Notes: generated by a model from the letters alone, not told the origin. Numbered from the stretch's first letter, positions 1 to 10,104 are shown. The stretch is 64,000 nt of DNA from Glebionis coronaria (GCA_025667525.1 CM046876.1:529892538-529956537); one strand, 5' to 3'. Numbers and translations: made by a program.

Positions 1-599
1 GTGATTAATCATTTCCCATATTAAATCACATTTTCTCCCCCATATTAAAAATATTAACCCAATCGATGTTTTTAATATCAATTGATTTAATAGCATTTTA
101 AGAAAATTTGGGAAGAAAAATGCAAAGCCAATTATCTTCATGAGTTACACAAGCTCCCCCTCAAATTAATGAGGGTCTACTTGAAACGTAAATTAAATAC
201 CTTTTAAACACAAGTGTAAGGTATTTAACACGTGCAAAGATCATATGTGATAATGAATTCACAATATTAGCAATTTACGAGGTTGGACCTGAATAATGGA
301 GAACATCATATGAAAGAAGCACCTGGTTCTTGTTCACGAATGTTGGTCTTCCTCGTAACTTCTGAAGTTATCTCTTGACTCCATGTGTATGATTGATATC
401 GTTGTCCTAACACCAATATGTGAACTTGGCACTCTCGGCATCAAGGATTCTGAATGCTGGACAATTGCTCCCCCTCAATTGTTGACCCGTGTTCTATTGA
501 AAGAGCTGTAGTCACCGTTTGAGTAGTCGCATCGTCGAGTATGTAGATATCAATTGCAACGAACTTTGGATTGTGGAGTTGATAACTTCGGATTCTGAA
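1..599 (-). other. non-coding flank with two polypurine-tract-like sites
   Basis: No convincing gene is present. On the minus strand the word TTGAGGGGGAGC occurs twice (complement at 153-164 and 467-478). Words of this kind follow the RNase H stop codon of SIRE-type copia elements and resemble polypurine tracts, so the stretch may be the 3' non-coding part of a minus-strand copia element whose LTR lies left of the window. No LTR end (TG..CA) was recognised. Confidence 0.4.
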
Positions 600-639
600 G
601 TCAAATCTTTCCGGTGAAATGCTTGACTTCAAAGTGAAA

Positions 640-884
640 AGCGGGTTACTATCGGAAATAATAGCAAACCATATGGAGCATGTTTTAAATTTTTTAAACT
701 TCTGCTCGAACTTTATTTACAACCCCGTGTCATTATTGAATGACATTTGTAGGTTCGTAAATATTATCGATTCCAGAAGACATGCTCTTTTTATCAAAAC
801 ATTTTTGAACACACAATTTTGAAAGATTTAGAAAAACCTTTTGAGAAATTCTTGAAAAATTGTGTTCAAAGTTTTGAAAACCAA
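640..884. repeat. inverted-repeat-rich sequence beside the hairpin array
   Basis: Several dyads are visible: GAGCATGT (676-683) with ACATGCTC (780-787); TGTCATT (728-734) with AATGACA (739-745), loop ATTG; GAACACACAATTTT (807-820) with AAAAATTGTGTTC (855-867), one small bulge. The stretch leads directly into the 150-bp array and probably belongs to the same structured region. No gene is supported. Confidence 0.5.
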
Positions 885-2502
885 ATACTTGAGCTTAAGA
901 TTTGGAATATCTTAGGAAAGCTCAAGTCCGAGAAGTTGTAAACTTCTCGTTGTAAGGATAAGTTACCATCGGCGATAACCTTTCCTTTTATCTGAAGAAC
1001 GAGTCCTAAGCTGACATTAACTTAGAAGTCGTGTTCATGAGCTTGAAAACTTTGACTATTTTAACGGAAAGATCATGACCGAGAAAGGTTAATTTCTCGT
1101 TACGAGGAAAAGTTCTCTTATTTAAAAGATACACTTTCCTTTCTGAGCTTAAAACTTCGAATGTTTTAATACAAGCTCATGACCGAGAAATGTTAATTTC
1201 TCGTTATGAGGATAAGTTATCATAAAAGATAATATTTCCTTTATTTGAAATTCGAGTTACAGTCTGACATTTAACTGTAAGTCATTGTGCATGAGCTTAA
1301 AAACTTCGAATGTTTTTAATATTAGCTCATGCCCGAGAAAACTTAATTTCTCGTTGTTAGGATAAGTTTATCATCGGCGATGAACTCTCCTTTCTTTGAA
1401 GCACGGGTTACCATCTGATATTTAATGATAAACCATATACACGAGCTTAAAACCTTTGAATGGTTTTAGGATAAGCTTGTGTCCAAGAAAACTTAATTTC
1501 TTGTTAAGAGGGTAAGTTATCGTTGCGTAGATAAACTTCCCTGTCTTTGAAGTCCGGGTCGTCGTCTGTCATTTAACGAGGAGCCATTGTGCATGAGCTT
1601 AAAAACTTGGAATGTTTTTGATATAAGCTCATGCCCGAGAAAAATTAATTTCTCGTTGTTAGGATAAGTTTACCATCGGCGATAAACTTTCCTTTCTTTG
1701 AAGATCGAGTTATAGTCTGTGATGTGACTATAAGTCCTTGTGCATGAGCTTAAAAACATGGAATGTTTTTAACATAAGCTCATGCCCGAGAAAAATGAAT
1801 TTCTCGTTTTTAGGATAAGTCATCATCGGGATGAACTTTCCTGTCTTTTGAGATCGAGTTACAGTCTGTTATGTGACTGTAAGTCCTGTACACGAGCTTA
1901 CAACCTTTGAATGGTTTTAACGTAAGCTCGTGTCCGAGAAAATTTAATTTCTCGTTAATGAGGATAAGTTTACCATCGGCGATAAACTTTCATGCCTTTG
2001 AAGAACGGGTCATCGTCTGACATTTAACGATGAGCCATAGTGCATGAGCTTAAAAACTTCGAATGTTTTTAACATAAGCTCATGCCCGAGAAAACTTAAT
2101 TTCTCGTTGTTAGGATAAGTTTATCATCGGCGATAAACTCTCCTTTCTTTGAAGCACGGGTTACCATCTGATATTTAATGATAAACCATATACACGAGCT
2201 TAAAACCTTTGAATGGTTTTAGGATAAGCTCGTGTCCAAGAAAACTTAATTTCTTGTTAAGAAGGTAAGTTATCGTTGCGTAGATAAACTTCCCTGTCTC
2301 TGAAGTCCGGGTCATCGTCTGTCATTTAACGAGGAGCCATTGTGCATGAGCTTAAAAACTTGGAATGTTTTTGATATAAGCTCATGCCCGAGAAAAATTA
2401 ATTTCTCGTTGTTAGGATAAGTTTACCATCGACGATAAACTTTCCTTTCTTTGAAGATCGAGTTATAGTCTGTGATGTCACTATAAGTCCTATACATTAA
2501 GC
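885..2502. repeat. tandem array of eleven ~150-bp units, each with four hairpins
   Basis: Units begin near 888, 1036, 1142, 1290, 1441, 1591, 1742, 1892, 2042, 2193 and 2344. Spacing is 148-151 bp except for one shortened unit (1036-1141). Each unit carries four successive dyads. In the unit at 1742 these are H1 GCATGAGCTT (1742-1751) with AAGCTCATGC (1776-1785), extended inside by AAAAAC/GTTTTT; H2 CGAGAAA (1787-1793) with TTTCTCG (1800-1806); H3 AAGTCATC with GATGAACTT; H4 TTACAGTC with GACTGTAA. Arms change in step between units, for example CATGAGC/GCTCATG, CACGAGC/GCTCGTG and CTTGAGC/GCTCAAG. On the minus strand the array begins right behind the stop of the 730-codon ORF, so it could be that transcript's 3' untranslated region. 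Confidence 0.9.
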
Positions 2503-4695
2503 TTAACCATGAATCCCCTGAGACACTTGTTTCTCTGATATCTGCTTCTTCAGCAACCAAACTCTGAGATTGTCCTTAGTTGGACTGTATACAATGATTG
2601 GACCGCTTCGTTCTTTTAGAACATCAACTTTGGTACCTGCATTCTCATTAGGAGTTTGTATACTTTGACATGGGTTAGCGATATCTATCTTAGAAGCATG
2701 TGGGGGTTCACAGTTGGTTTTACTTGTGTCAGAGGCGACCTGAGTAGATGATTCACTTATCTTAGCTGGCAAACGTTTCCTTTTATAGAAAAACTTAAGT
2801 TTAGGCTTAAGTGACGTATCATCTTTATCGATTTCCTCCCTAGTAGTCTTAGTAGAATCAGAGACTATCCTAGTTAAAGGGCACTCGTTTCCTACAAGAG
2901 TGAAAGTTCTACCAGTGGGGCGCCAAACTTTACCAAAGGGTTTGATTTTAGCTATCCACTGGGACTTAATTCTAGCACGGGAGTTCACCTCATCAAGTAA
3001 TTTTTTGATACAGGAATCATGATTGGCTCTAAAGACACATTTTCTACATGTTTTACAGGTAGCATATTTAATGTCCGAGTAATTCCTAGATGATTGATCG
3101 ATGCTCCTAGGAGATGACATGCTACGGTTAGCAGTGTTGGGTAATCTAGAAGGCATGTGACTAGGATTGACATTGCTATCTCTTACATGTGTCTTTTGCA
3201 TAACTTCCCTTAGACCAGATTTATGGCCAACGTCATTTGAACTAGTTCTAGACGTGGTCTTGGTATTTTTAGGAAAACTAGAGGCAATCATATGATTTGG
3301 TCTTGCTAAAGCTGGAGTGATCACATAGGGCCTAGTTGCTGGAGTGTCTGGTCTAGAAAGATGAACCAAATCAACTTGGGAGGCAAACCGCGGTCTCGAG
3401 GATTGTGGTCGCTCGGATCTAAATGCAGTAGGTTGTCTGACAATCGGTTGTCTGACGAACTGATTTGTAGGCGGTTTCCCCAAGATTGATGGTTTTTCAA
3501 GCTTAGTGTCCACACTAGGTCCTCTATTTTTCCTTAACTCGTTTTTCAACGCGGCTATAGCAAAGACCTTTTCCTGTACTTGAGCTTTTAAGGTCTCATT
3601 CTCTTTGAGCAATTCATCTTGGGATGCCAACTTAGATTCAAGCAACTTAATTTGTTTCAAAAGATTATCCTTTTCAGCTTTAGAATCTAAAACGTTTTGA
3701 TCCAATTTTCTTTCAAGAGAAACATTTGACTTTTCAAGTTTTTCAAAGTATGTTTCAAATTTGTCCGTTTTCTTAGAAAATTCAAGTTTGGCATCCTCAA
3801 GATTTTTTGATTGTTGAGCTACAATCGTTTCGATCTCTCTAATCTTAGAATCAGAAGCAGTCAATGAAGTAGTTATAAGACAATTATCATGATATTTAGC
3901 ATTTTGAACACTTTCTCCCCCATTATGACTCACATCGGGTGAATCAGAAGTGGTATTGCTATCACTCTTCTGCATCCCATGTTTGTCATAATTAAGTTCG
4001 GAATGCTCAATATGCGGCATGGCATTAGCATATACATCATAAACAACATTACATTGTACCATGTTTGCAAGCTGTTCGTCATAAACGGGTAAGGTGTCAT
4101 CAAAAGAGATCTCGTGAACATTCCCTGACGTGTCACTGGTATCATGTTGTCCTCCTGATTCCGTGCTCTTGGCATCGATAGGCTCCAAGTTTTCAACCGT
4201 ATGACCAGTTTCCTCTTGAATCGAAGAATCTTGCATTCCATTATCATACCCTTGCTGAAGTCGAGATCTTTCATAAATCGAAGACGAGACCGATGTCATG
4301 AGTTTCAATATTGTATCACGAAAAACTCGAAGCTCGGTATGTGTATCTCGAATAAATGATTGGCAAAGCATTGAACTTTCAGACTTGATGATATTGAATT
4401 GGAGGAAAGGCGTGAGTTGTGTCACAAGAGCCTTATAAGCAAGTGCCGATGCAGAGTGATTAAAGTTTTCATTGGTAAGTTGCTCGGCGAGTTGGCTCAA
4501 AGTGGTGAATATTGAGTCGATGAATATATTACGATCTTGACCAAAGATTGTCATAAATTCGCTCCCTCCTTGAAGTCGTGAAAGATTAACTAGATGATAC
4601 TGAAGCATTCGAAATGAAGTTATACCACTTTCTCTAGCGTTGGCTTGCACTTGATGCGATTCTCCCTTGTTCGATGTCGAATTCAAGAAATCCAT
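2503..4695 (-). CDS. 730-aa protein related to the gag-pol spacer of Asteraceae copia elements
   Basis: The frame is open from ATG (complement of 4693-4695) to the stop at 2503. Residues about 283-388 form a long charged coiled coil with heptad-like Leu/Ile. It is followed by a basic, Ser/Pro/Arg-rich stretch, a Cys/His cluster at about 545-562 (CKTCRKCVFRANHDSC, spacing C-x2-C-x2-C-x6-H-x2-C) and a block at about 586-609 with WRPTGRTF and CPLTRI. From memory, that order (coiled coil, Arg/Pro-rich, Cys/His, RPTGRTF, CPLTRI) is typical of the spacer between gag and protease in Asteraceae copia polyproteins. No gag, protease, integrase or RT domain is present. It could be the second half of copia-3, whose gag lies on the same strand at 10.8-13.2 kb, or a separate non-autonomous element. 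Its length with no stop contrasts with the broken frames nearby. Role unknown; structural or RNA-binding function is inference. Confidence 0.6.
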   Translation of the reverse strand: MDFLNSTSNKGESHQVQANARESGITSFRMLQYHLVNLSRLQGGSEFMTIFGQDRNIFIDSIFTTLSQLAEQLTNENFNHSASALAYKALVTQLTPFLQFNIIKSESSMLCQSFIRDTHTELRVFRDTILKLMTSVSSSIYERSRLQQGYDNGMQDSSIQEETGHTVENLEPIDAKSTESGGQHDTSDTSGNVHEISFDDTLPVYDEQLANMVQCNVVYDVYANAMPHIEHSELNYDKHGMQKSDSNTTSDSPDVSHNGGESVQNAKYHDNCLITTSLTASDSKIREIETIVAQQSKNLEDAKLEFSKKTDKFETYFEKLEKSNVSLERKLDQNVLDSKAEKDNLLKQIKLLESKLASQDELLKENETLKAQVQEKVFAIAALKNELRKNRGPSVDTKLEKPSILGKPPTNQFVRQPIVRQPTAFRSERPQSSRPRFASQVDLVHLSRPDTPATRPYVITPALARPNHMIASSFPKNTKTTSRTSSNDVGHKSGLREVMQKTHVRDSNVNPSHMPSRLPNTANRSMSSPRSIDQSSRNYSDIKYATCKTCRKCVFRANHDSCIKKLLDEVNSRARIKSQWIAKIKPFGKVWRPTGRTFTLVGNECPLTRIVSDSTKTTREEIDKDDTSLKPKLKFFYKRKRLPAKISESSTQVASDTSKTNCEPPHASKIDIANPCQSIQTPNENAGTKVDVLKERSGPIIVYSPTKDNLRVWLLKKQISEKQVSQGIHG

Positions 4696-4888
4696 TGAAA
4701 ATCGATGAACAATTACGTTAAGGATTTTTCTTGCCTAAAAAATTCAAAAAATCATAAAAATTAAAAAATTGAAAAAAAACCAAAAAAAAAAAAATTAAAA
4801 ATTTCAAAAATCCAAAAAGATTTTATCTCTATTGTGTATATATATTGTCTTTGTGTTTGGTTTTGTTTTCTTTTGCATTTTCAGGTGT
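4696..4888 (+). promoter_or_regulatory. A/T-rich leader of the gag-protease ORF with splice-acceptor-like end
   Basis: The 190 bp between the divergent ORFs is A/T-rich with oligo-A runs. It ends in a pyrimidine-rich stretch, TTTTGCATTTTCAG (to 4884), then GTGT and the gag ATG at 4889. This looks like a 3' splice site just before gag. No LTR or PBS is present, so the 5' end of the Athila-like element is missing or lies elsewhere. Confidence 0.35.
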
Positions 4889-7800
4889 ATGCGTACTAGA
4901 TCTTCTAACTATCAAGAGCCCGAGCCTCAAGAAGATTTAGCTATGTCAGGTGTAAACAACAATAATCCACCGCACCCTAATAATAACAACAATGCTCTTC
5001 CACAACCCGATCTTCGGACCATGGAGGAACTTTGTCAACCTACAATGTTTGGACGAGGAGGACCGATTGCGCCGATGCAAATCAACGCTCCTGAGTTTTC
5101 GTTGAAGCACCACATGATTCAGCAAGTGCAAACTAACCCATTCTGTGGATTGCCTGATGATGATGCCAACAAACACCTCGACAAGTTCATTACAATCACC
5201 CAAAGCATGAAGTTGGCCGGTGCCACAATGGATGAACTTCGCCTACAACTCTTTCCACATACCTTATTACATCATGCCGAGAAATGGTTTGATCGTCTCC
5301 CGAAGAATTCTATTCACACTTGGGATGACATGACTCAACGCTTTTGGTCGCGCTACTTTCCACCATCCATGGTCACAAGCCTTCGCAATCAAATCAGCGG
5401 TTTCATGCAAGACCCTGATGAATCTCTCTTTGATGCTTGGGAGCGATATAATGTCTTGATTGATAGATGTCCAAACCACAACATGCTCCCTGTGACCTTA
5501 ATAGATACTTTCTACAACGGTTTGACTTTTCGAGATCGTGATACGATCAATGCAGCCGCCGGTGGCACATTCATGAAAAGAAGACCCGAGGAGTGTAGAG
5601 AGTTAATTGAGAACATGACTACTCACCACAAAAACTGGGATTCCTCTGCTTCTTCTAGGAACAACCCGAGAGTCAATGTTTCCTCCACCTCAGCAAACCC
5701 TGAGATGACCGAACTCACCCGCATGATGACCGAAATGAGCAAAAGTATTACGCTTCTCGCTTCAAACCAACAACAACAACATGTTAAAGCGGTTGATACT
5801 CCTTGTGAAACATGTGGCGGTCCTCACTCATACACCGATTGTCCTTCGACACAAGGAAATCCGGAAAATGTGTATGCAGCTAATGGTAATTATTCACCAG
5901 AAAATTACCAAGCTAGACAACAAGGGGATAGAAATCTGCTGAGTTACCGATCCAACAATTACCTTTCACCCGGTTTTTCTCCTCAAAACCAAAACTCCGC
6001 CAACAACTACAATAGAAGCAACCAAATCCCACCAAGAGCTTCTAACCCTTATCAACCACCCACCCAACAAACCCCACCCATTAATCCCGATGTTGAAGCC
6101 GTCATGAGAACTCAAGGTGAGCAAATCAAGAATCTACAGAGCCAAATAATCAATTTGAAAGGAGATATCATGAAGCAAGGTAATGACATTAGAACCGAGG
6201 TTCGTGATAATATTCAATCCTCCTTCAGCACTCAAACGACTGAATTAAAGAATCTGTTGGCTAGTTTCTTGCCCGCCACTCAACCTTCTACTTCAAGTTC
6301 TCTACCTTCAAACACCGTCCCTAATCCGCGAGCTAATGTGAGTGCTATTACTACTCGTAGTGGAGTCACCATCGTAGGACCACCAATCCCACCCCCATCA
6401 TCTACACCTCCTCCACCACCATGTATCCCTACTCCTCCTACACCTAGTATTAGTGCACCATTACCGTCTCCGCCTCGTCATGACGATGTATCTCGGAAGG
6501 ACCCTTCAACATCGCAACCTTTACCAACTACACCTTCACCTTCCACCTATAAACCCAGAATCCCATACCCTTCTCGCATAGGCAAGACCAATGATCTAAC
6601 AAAGGAGGACTCTCAAGTGACAAAATATATCAATATGATTTCTCAAATGGGCTTCAGCATTAGTTTTCTTGAAGCACTTGTCCACATTCCCAAATTTGTT
6701 AAAGCATTTAAGGAATTGCTTAACAAGAAGAAGAAGCTGATTGAACTCGCCAACACACGCTTAAATGAAAACTGCTCTGCAGTTATTCTTAAAGAACTTC
6801 CGGAAAAGCTAGGAGATCCCGGTCGTTTTGTGTTGCCTTGCGTGTTCAACAAAACTGAAGAATTTACTGCCCTTGCTGATCTCGGGGCCAGTATTAATTT
6901 GATGCCACCGAGTGTTTGGAAAACACTATCATTGCCCGACCTCACTCCAACAAAGATGACTCTTGAACTTGCAAACCGCACTCTCGCTTACCCCGTTGGT
7001 ATAGCCGAAGACGTGTTCATCAAAGTTGGCGCATTTACTTTCCCGGTCGATTTTGTCGTAGTTGATTATGTAATGGACCCTCGTACTCCTTTAATACTTG
7101 GTCGGCCATTCTTGAGAACCGGACGTGCTTTAGTGGATGTTGCCGAAGGTGAGTTAATCTTACGAGTCGGGAATGATTCACAAATTTTTAAAATGGGGAA
7201 GCTTACAGGCAAATATTATGGACGAGAATCAGTGAATATGATTAATGTGATCGATGACTTTACCGTCTATGACAATCCTCTATTCGATTCTTCCATCGAT
7301 AATCCACTCTTTGAAGATAATGTGGATGATTCTCTCCCTACTTTGGACGCTTCTCCCATTTATGATTCTCCACCGGTCTTTGATGCTTATGATGATGATG
7401 ATTCTAGCTCAGATTCGGATGATTATGATGACCTTACTTCTGAGTATCTCGAGCTGCCCACTTTCGATGATTTTGATGAGGCCGATACTCTGTCGAGCGA
7501 TTCTTCTCACGATGAAGATCCTCCGCCATCACTCGATCCTACTTTGGACGATTACTCATTTGAGGAAGACTTCTCTGAATTCCTCAACACTTGCTTCCCT
7601 CATGAGAGTGATGCTCCTCTTTATGACTTTGAAGATTATCGTCTTGATCCTACTTTGGATTTGAAGCACATTCTTTCTAAGGATAAGAAACCGATCGACA
7701 CCAATATCCGTTGCACATATGATTTGACACCTCTTTGTCCCCCTTCTGAGGACGAGGTTGTGCTTCTTTGCGGATCTTCTTCACACTCGGCTGAGCCTGA

Positions 7801-8077
7801 ATGCTATTTTCCCCTAAAGGAAAAGGTGTTCGACCCCGGTATTGAAGTCTTCAAGCCATCTCAGTATCCACCTGATGAAATAAAAGGAAAAATCTTTGGA
7901 AATTTTGAAGACCTGCTTGCACCACTTCACCGTTGCTTCCACCGTGCTCCATCTTTGCTTAAGGGAACCTTGCCTACTCTTCTTTGGCTTGCCTTGTTCG
8001 CCTTAAGCTTGTGTTATTTGCTCGATGAAAACTACGTCTTTGATCCTGGTGGATATGTTTCATGCTTCTTCCGTTGA
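4889..8077 (+). CDS. intact Gag-protease polyprotein of a non-autonomous Athila-like gypsy element
   Basis: The frame opens at 4832, but MRTRSS at 4889 is the usual Athila-type Gag start, giving 1,062 aa. Residues about 84-230 are the retrotransposon Gag core (RFWSRYFPPS, then DTFYNGL and NAAAGG). A zinc knuckle CETCGGPHSYTDC (C-x2-C-x3-H-x4-C) lies at about 306-318. A Pro-rich linker with TTRSGV follows. The aspartic protease has DLGASINLMP at about 663-672 and ILGRPFLRTGRALVDV near 737, as in plant gypsy proteases (DLG instead of DTG/DSG). Instead of RT, residues about 789-924 are extremely acidic (Asp/Ser/Pro). The C-terminus holds a hydrophobic stretch, LPTLLWLALFALSLCYLL (about 1027-1045), that could span a membrane. 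RT, RNase H and integrase are absent, so movement would need a helper. The frame has no internal stop. Confidence 0.85.
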   Translation: MRTRSSNYQEPEPQEDLAMSGVNNNNPPHPNNNNNALPQPDLRTMEELCQPTMFGRGGPIAPMQINAPEFSLKHHMIQQVQTNPFCGLPDDDANKHLDKFITITQSMKLAGATMDELRLQLFPHTLLHHAEKWFDRLPKNSIHTWDDMTQRFWSRYFPPSMVTSLRNQISGFMQDPDESLFDAWERYNVLIDRCPNHNMLPVTLIDTFYNGLTFRDRDTINAAAGGTFMKRRPEECRELIENMTTHHKNWDSSASSRNNPRVNVSSTSANPEMTELTRMMTEMSKSITLLASNQQQQHVKAVDTPCETCGGPHSYTDCPSTQGNPENVYAANGNYSPENYQARQQGDRNLLSYRSNNYLSPGFSPQNQNSANNYNRSNQIPPRASNPYQPPTQQTPPINPDVEAVMRTQGEQIKNLQSQIINLKGDIMKQGNDIRTEVRDNIQSSFSTQTTELKNLLASFLPATQPSTSSSLPSNTVPNPRANVSAITTRSGVTIVGPPIPPPSSTPPPPPCIPTPPTPSISAPLPSPPRHDDVSRKDPSTSQPLPTTPSPSTYKPRIPYPSRIGKTNDLTKEDSQVTKYINMISQMGFSISFLEALVHIPKFVKAFKELLNKKKKLIELANTRLNENCSAVILKELPEKLGDPGRFVLPCVFNKTEEFTALADLGASINLMPPSVWKTLSLPDLTPTKMTLELANRTLAYPVGIAEDVFIKVGAFTFPVDFVVVDYVMDPRTPLILGRPFLRTGRALVDVAEGELILRVGNDSQIFKMGKLTGKYYGRESVNMINVIDDFTVYDNPLFDSSIDNPLFEDNVDDSLPTLDASPIYDSPPVFDAYDDDDSSSDSDDYDDLTSEYLELPTFDDFDEADTLSSDSSHDEDPPPSLDPTLDDYSFEEDFSEFLNTCFPHESDAPLYDFEDYRLDPTLDLKHILSKDKKPIDTNIRCTYDLTPLCPPSEDEVVLLCGSSSHSAEPECYFPLKEKVFDPGIEVFKPSQYPPDEIKGKIFGNFEDLLAPLHRCFHRAPSLLKGTLPTLLWLALFALSLCYLLDENYVFDPGGYVSCFFR

Positions 8078-10104
8078 TGATCAAGGTCGAGTCAGGCTAA
8101 TGACTCGGTTAACAAAAATCAAGCGCTTCTTGGGAGGCAACCCATGCATCTATCTTTTCGCTTTCTTTACCATAAGTGTAGGGGAGACCCGTTGGTTTGC
8201 TATTTCCTCTCCTCACTTCTTAATCATGGATTCGAGCTTCAATGATCTACTCTTGATGATTCTTGACGACCCGTGATTCCGTGTTCTACTTCTTCCCGGT
8301 TCTATCCTAAACTCTTTTCGATTCACTATTTTATATTTTCTCAATATTAAAATAGGAATCTCTTTAGTCGTCCTTTCCTTAGCGAGATTTAAACAACGTG
8401 CACAATGTCCTAAGTGTAGGGGAGTTTACTCCCACATGCTTAAACATTGAGGACAATGTTTATCTTAAGTGTAGGGGGACTTCTATCGAAGTTAAGTGGC
8501 CTTTTCCTTGTATTTGTCCTCATTTTAACCGGAAAATCAATTTTTCGACATTTTTCAAAATTTTTGATCTATTTTGGCCTATTAGTTTTTACCTTTATAT
8601 AGTTATTCTCTTTCTTTGCTAGAATAAATGTTTAATAAGTGGTTTTAATTTTCAAACGTTGTGAATCTTTTGACTCAACCCGAGTTTACTTATCTAAGTT
8701 ACTCTAGCTAGTATCCTTAACGTGTTTAAGTCAAGTTTTGCAAGGCTTTTATATAGGGAGCTATAAAACGCGAAAGTCTTAACTCTTACGGGTTAAGAAC
8801 AAGAACTTTTCGCAAGTTCCTATAATTGATCCTAGAGAGTCGTTTATTAAGGGAACTTTAAAACGCGATTTCTAAACTTGAAAAAGTCTAAGAATTTGCA
8901 AGATCCTATAGGCGACTCGAAAACCCAAAACTTTGATTTAGTAGGCTAAGTATCCACGAGTCTCATTACTTGAGATTTTAAACTGTGGAGAACGAGAGAT
9001 GATAGAGCCAATTATAAGTTCGGTATTCTTTCGTGAATTTATGTGAGTTAATTATGAGCCTATTCTCCCATCGCTTGCTAATAAATTTATCTGCTAATAA
9101 ATAAGGTTGTACGATTTGAAAAGTTACTTAGCTTCTAGCCCCAGATCGTTTAAAAGTTGCTCGGTATGGATTAGAGTTCATAGCCAAGGCATAACTTATT
9201 GAAGCGGGATGCGAAGATTGGCGAGTCCGAAAAGGCCCTAACAAGGCATGAGGGCTATGTTTTGTTGCTAAAGATCCAAAAGTGATTTGAAGAATCATTT
9301 ATCGAAAATCAATATGAAGGATCGAGACACACGACGAAAAGCAAAAACTCCCCAAAAGTCATGGAGAAGTGTATCCGAAAAGACCCTAACAAGGTATGAG
9401 GATAAATAGATCCAAGTCATAAAAGGAGGCGGATCGTTGTATATCAAAGTCCAAAATAAAGATTGTAGAAGAATGAAGAAGTCGTGGTCCATATATGAAG
9501 AATCTCTCAAAAGTTCAAGTGAAGAAATTCCAATTATGAAGAGAAGACCATTATTTCATGAACGTCTCTCAAGATTTGAAGTATGAAGTCACTGCCAAAT
9601 ATCGGTCCGAGAAAGGTCTCAAATCGCGAAGCGAGTTATGCCAAGATATGAACTTTATGAGGTCCCGAGAAGCAGTTTTAAAAGATTTGGTCCTTTAGCT
9701 AACTATTGATTAAATCGTGCACTTTATTTTCAGACTAAATAACTATCGAAATAAGTCAAAAATGCATCCTCGTGATCATTCAAGACAACAATAAAATATA
9801 AGAGATACCCATAGGAATAAGGGAGTCTAAGTGAATAATTGGCCTACATGAGTTCGTGTTAGTCTACTAACTTATAATAACAATGATCTCGTTTTTAAGC
9901 TTGGTTTGGAGAAAGTGAAAAGTTGAGGATGATGATTATTCATGACATTTTCAAAACCCAAGGTATGCTTTTGATTTCTTTGAATGTTCATAGTTTCTAT
10001 CTCTTTAATAAAGGCCAACGTGGATTAATTATGATGAAAAATGTAAACTTGCTTTGTAACTAATGCATTGCATGAGGACATTGCAATGGTCAAGTGTAGG
10101 GGAT
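8078..10104 (+). other. long 3' untranslated region of the Athila-like element, repeated PPT-like boxes
   Basis: No RT, integrase or env ORF is found. Near 8121-8143 is GCGCTTCTTGGGAGGCAACC, a box I recall just behind the gag-pol ORF in Tat/Athila elements; TGGG and CCCA there can pair. The purine word AAGTGTAGGGGA recurs at 8174, 8412, 8467 and 10092; the last copy abuts the LTR and is the likely PPT. Other imperfect direct repeats are CCCTAACAAGG(C/T)ATGAGG near 9234 and 9384, and AAAACGCGA near 8767 and 8860. Confidence 0.6.

Noticed and set aside
885..2502. Tandem array considered as CRISPR or centromeric satellite
   Set aside because: Units are ~150 bp without unique spacers, so it is not CRISPR; only eleven copies next to an element ORF, so a satellite array is unlikely.
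7254..7664. 136-codon plus-strand frame within the gag-protease ORF
   Set aside because: It is the second frame of the acidic Asp/Ser-rich coding stretch; its Leu/Ile/Met-rich product is a composition artefact.
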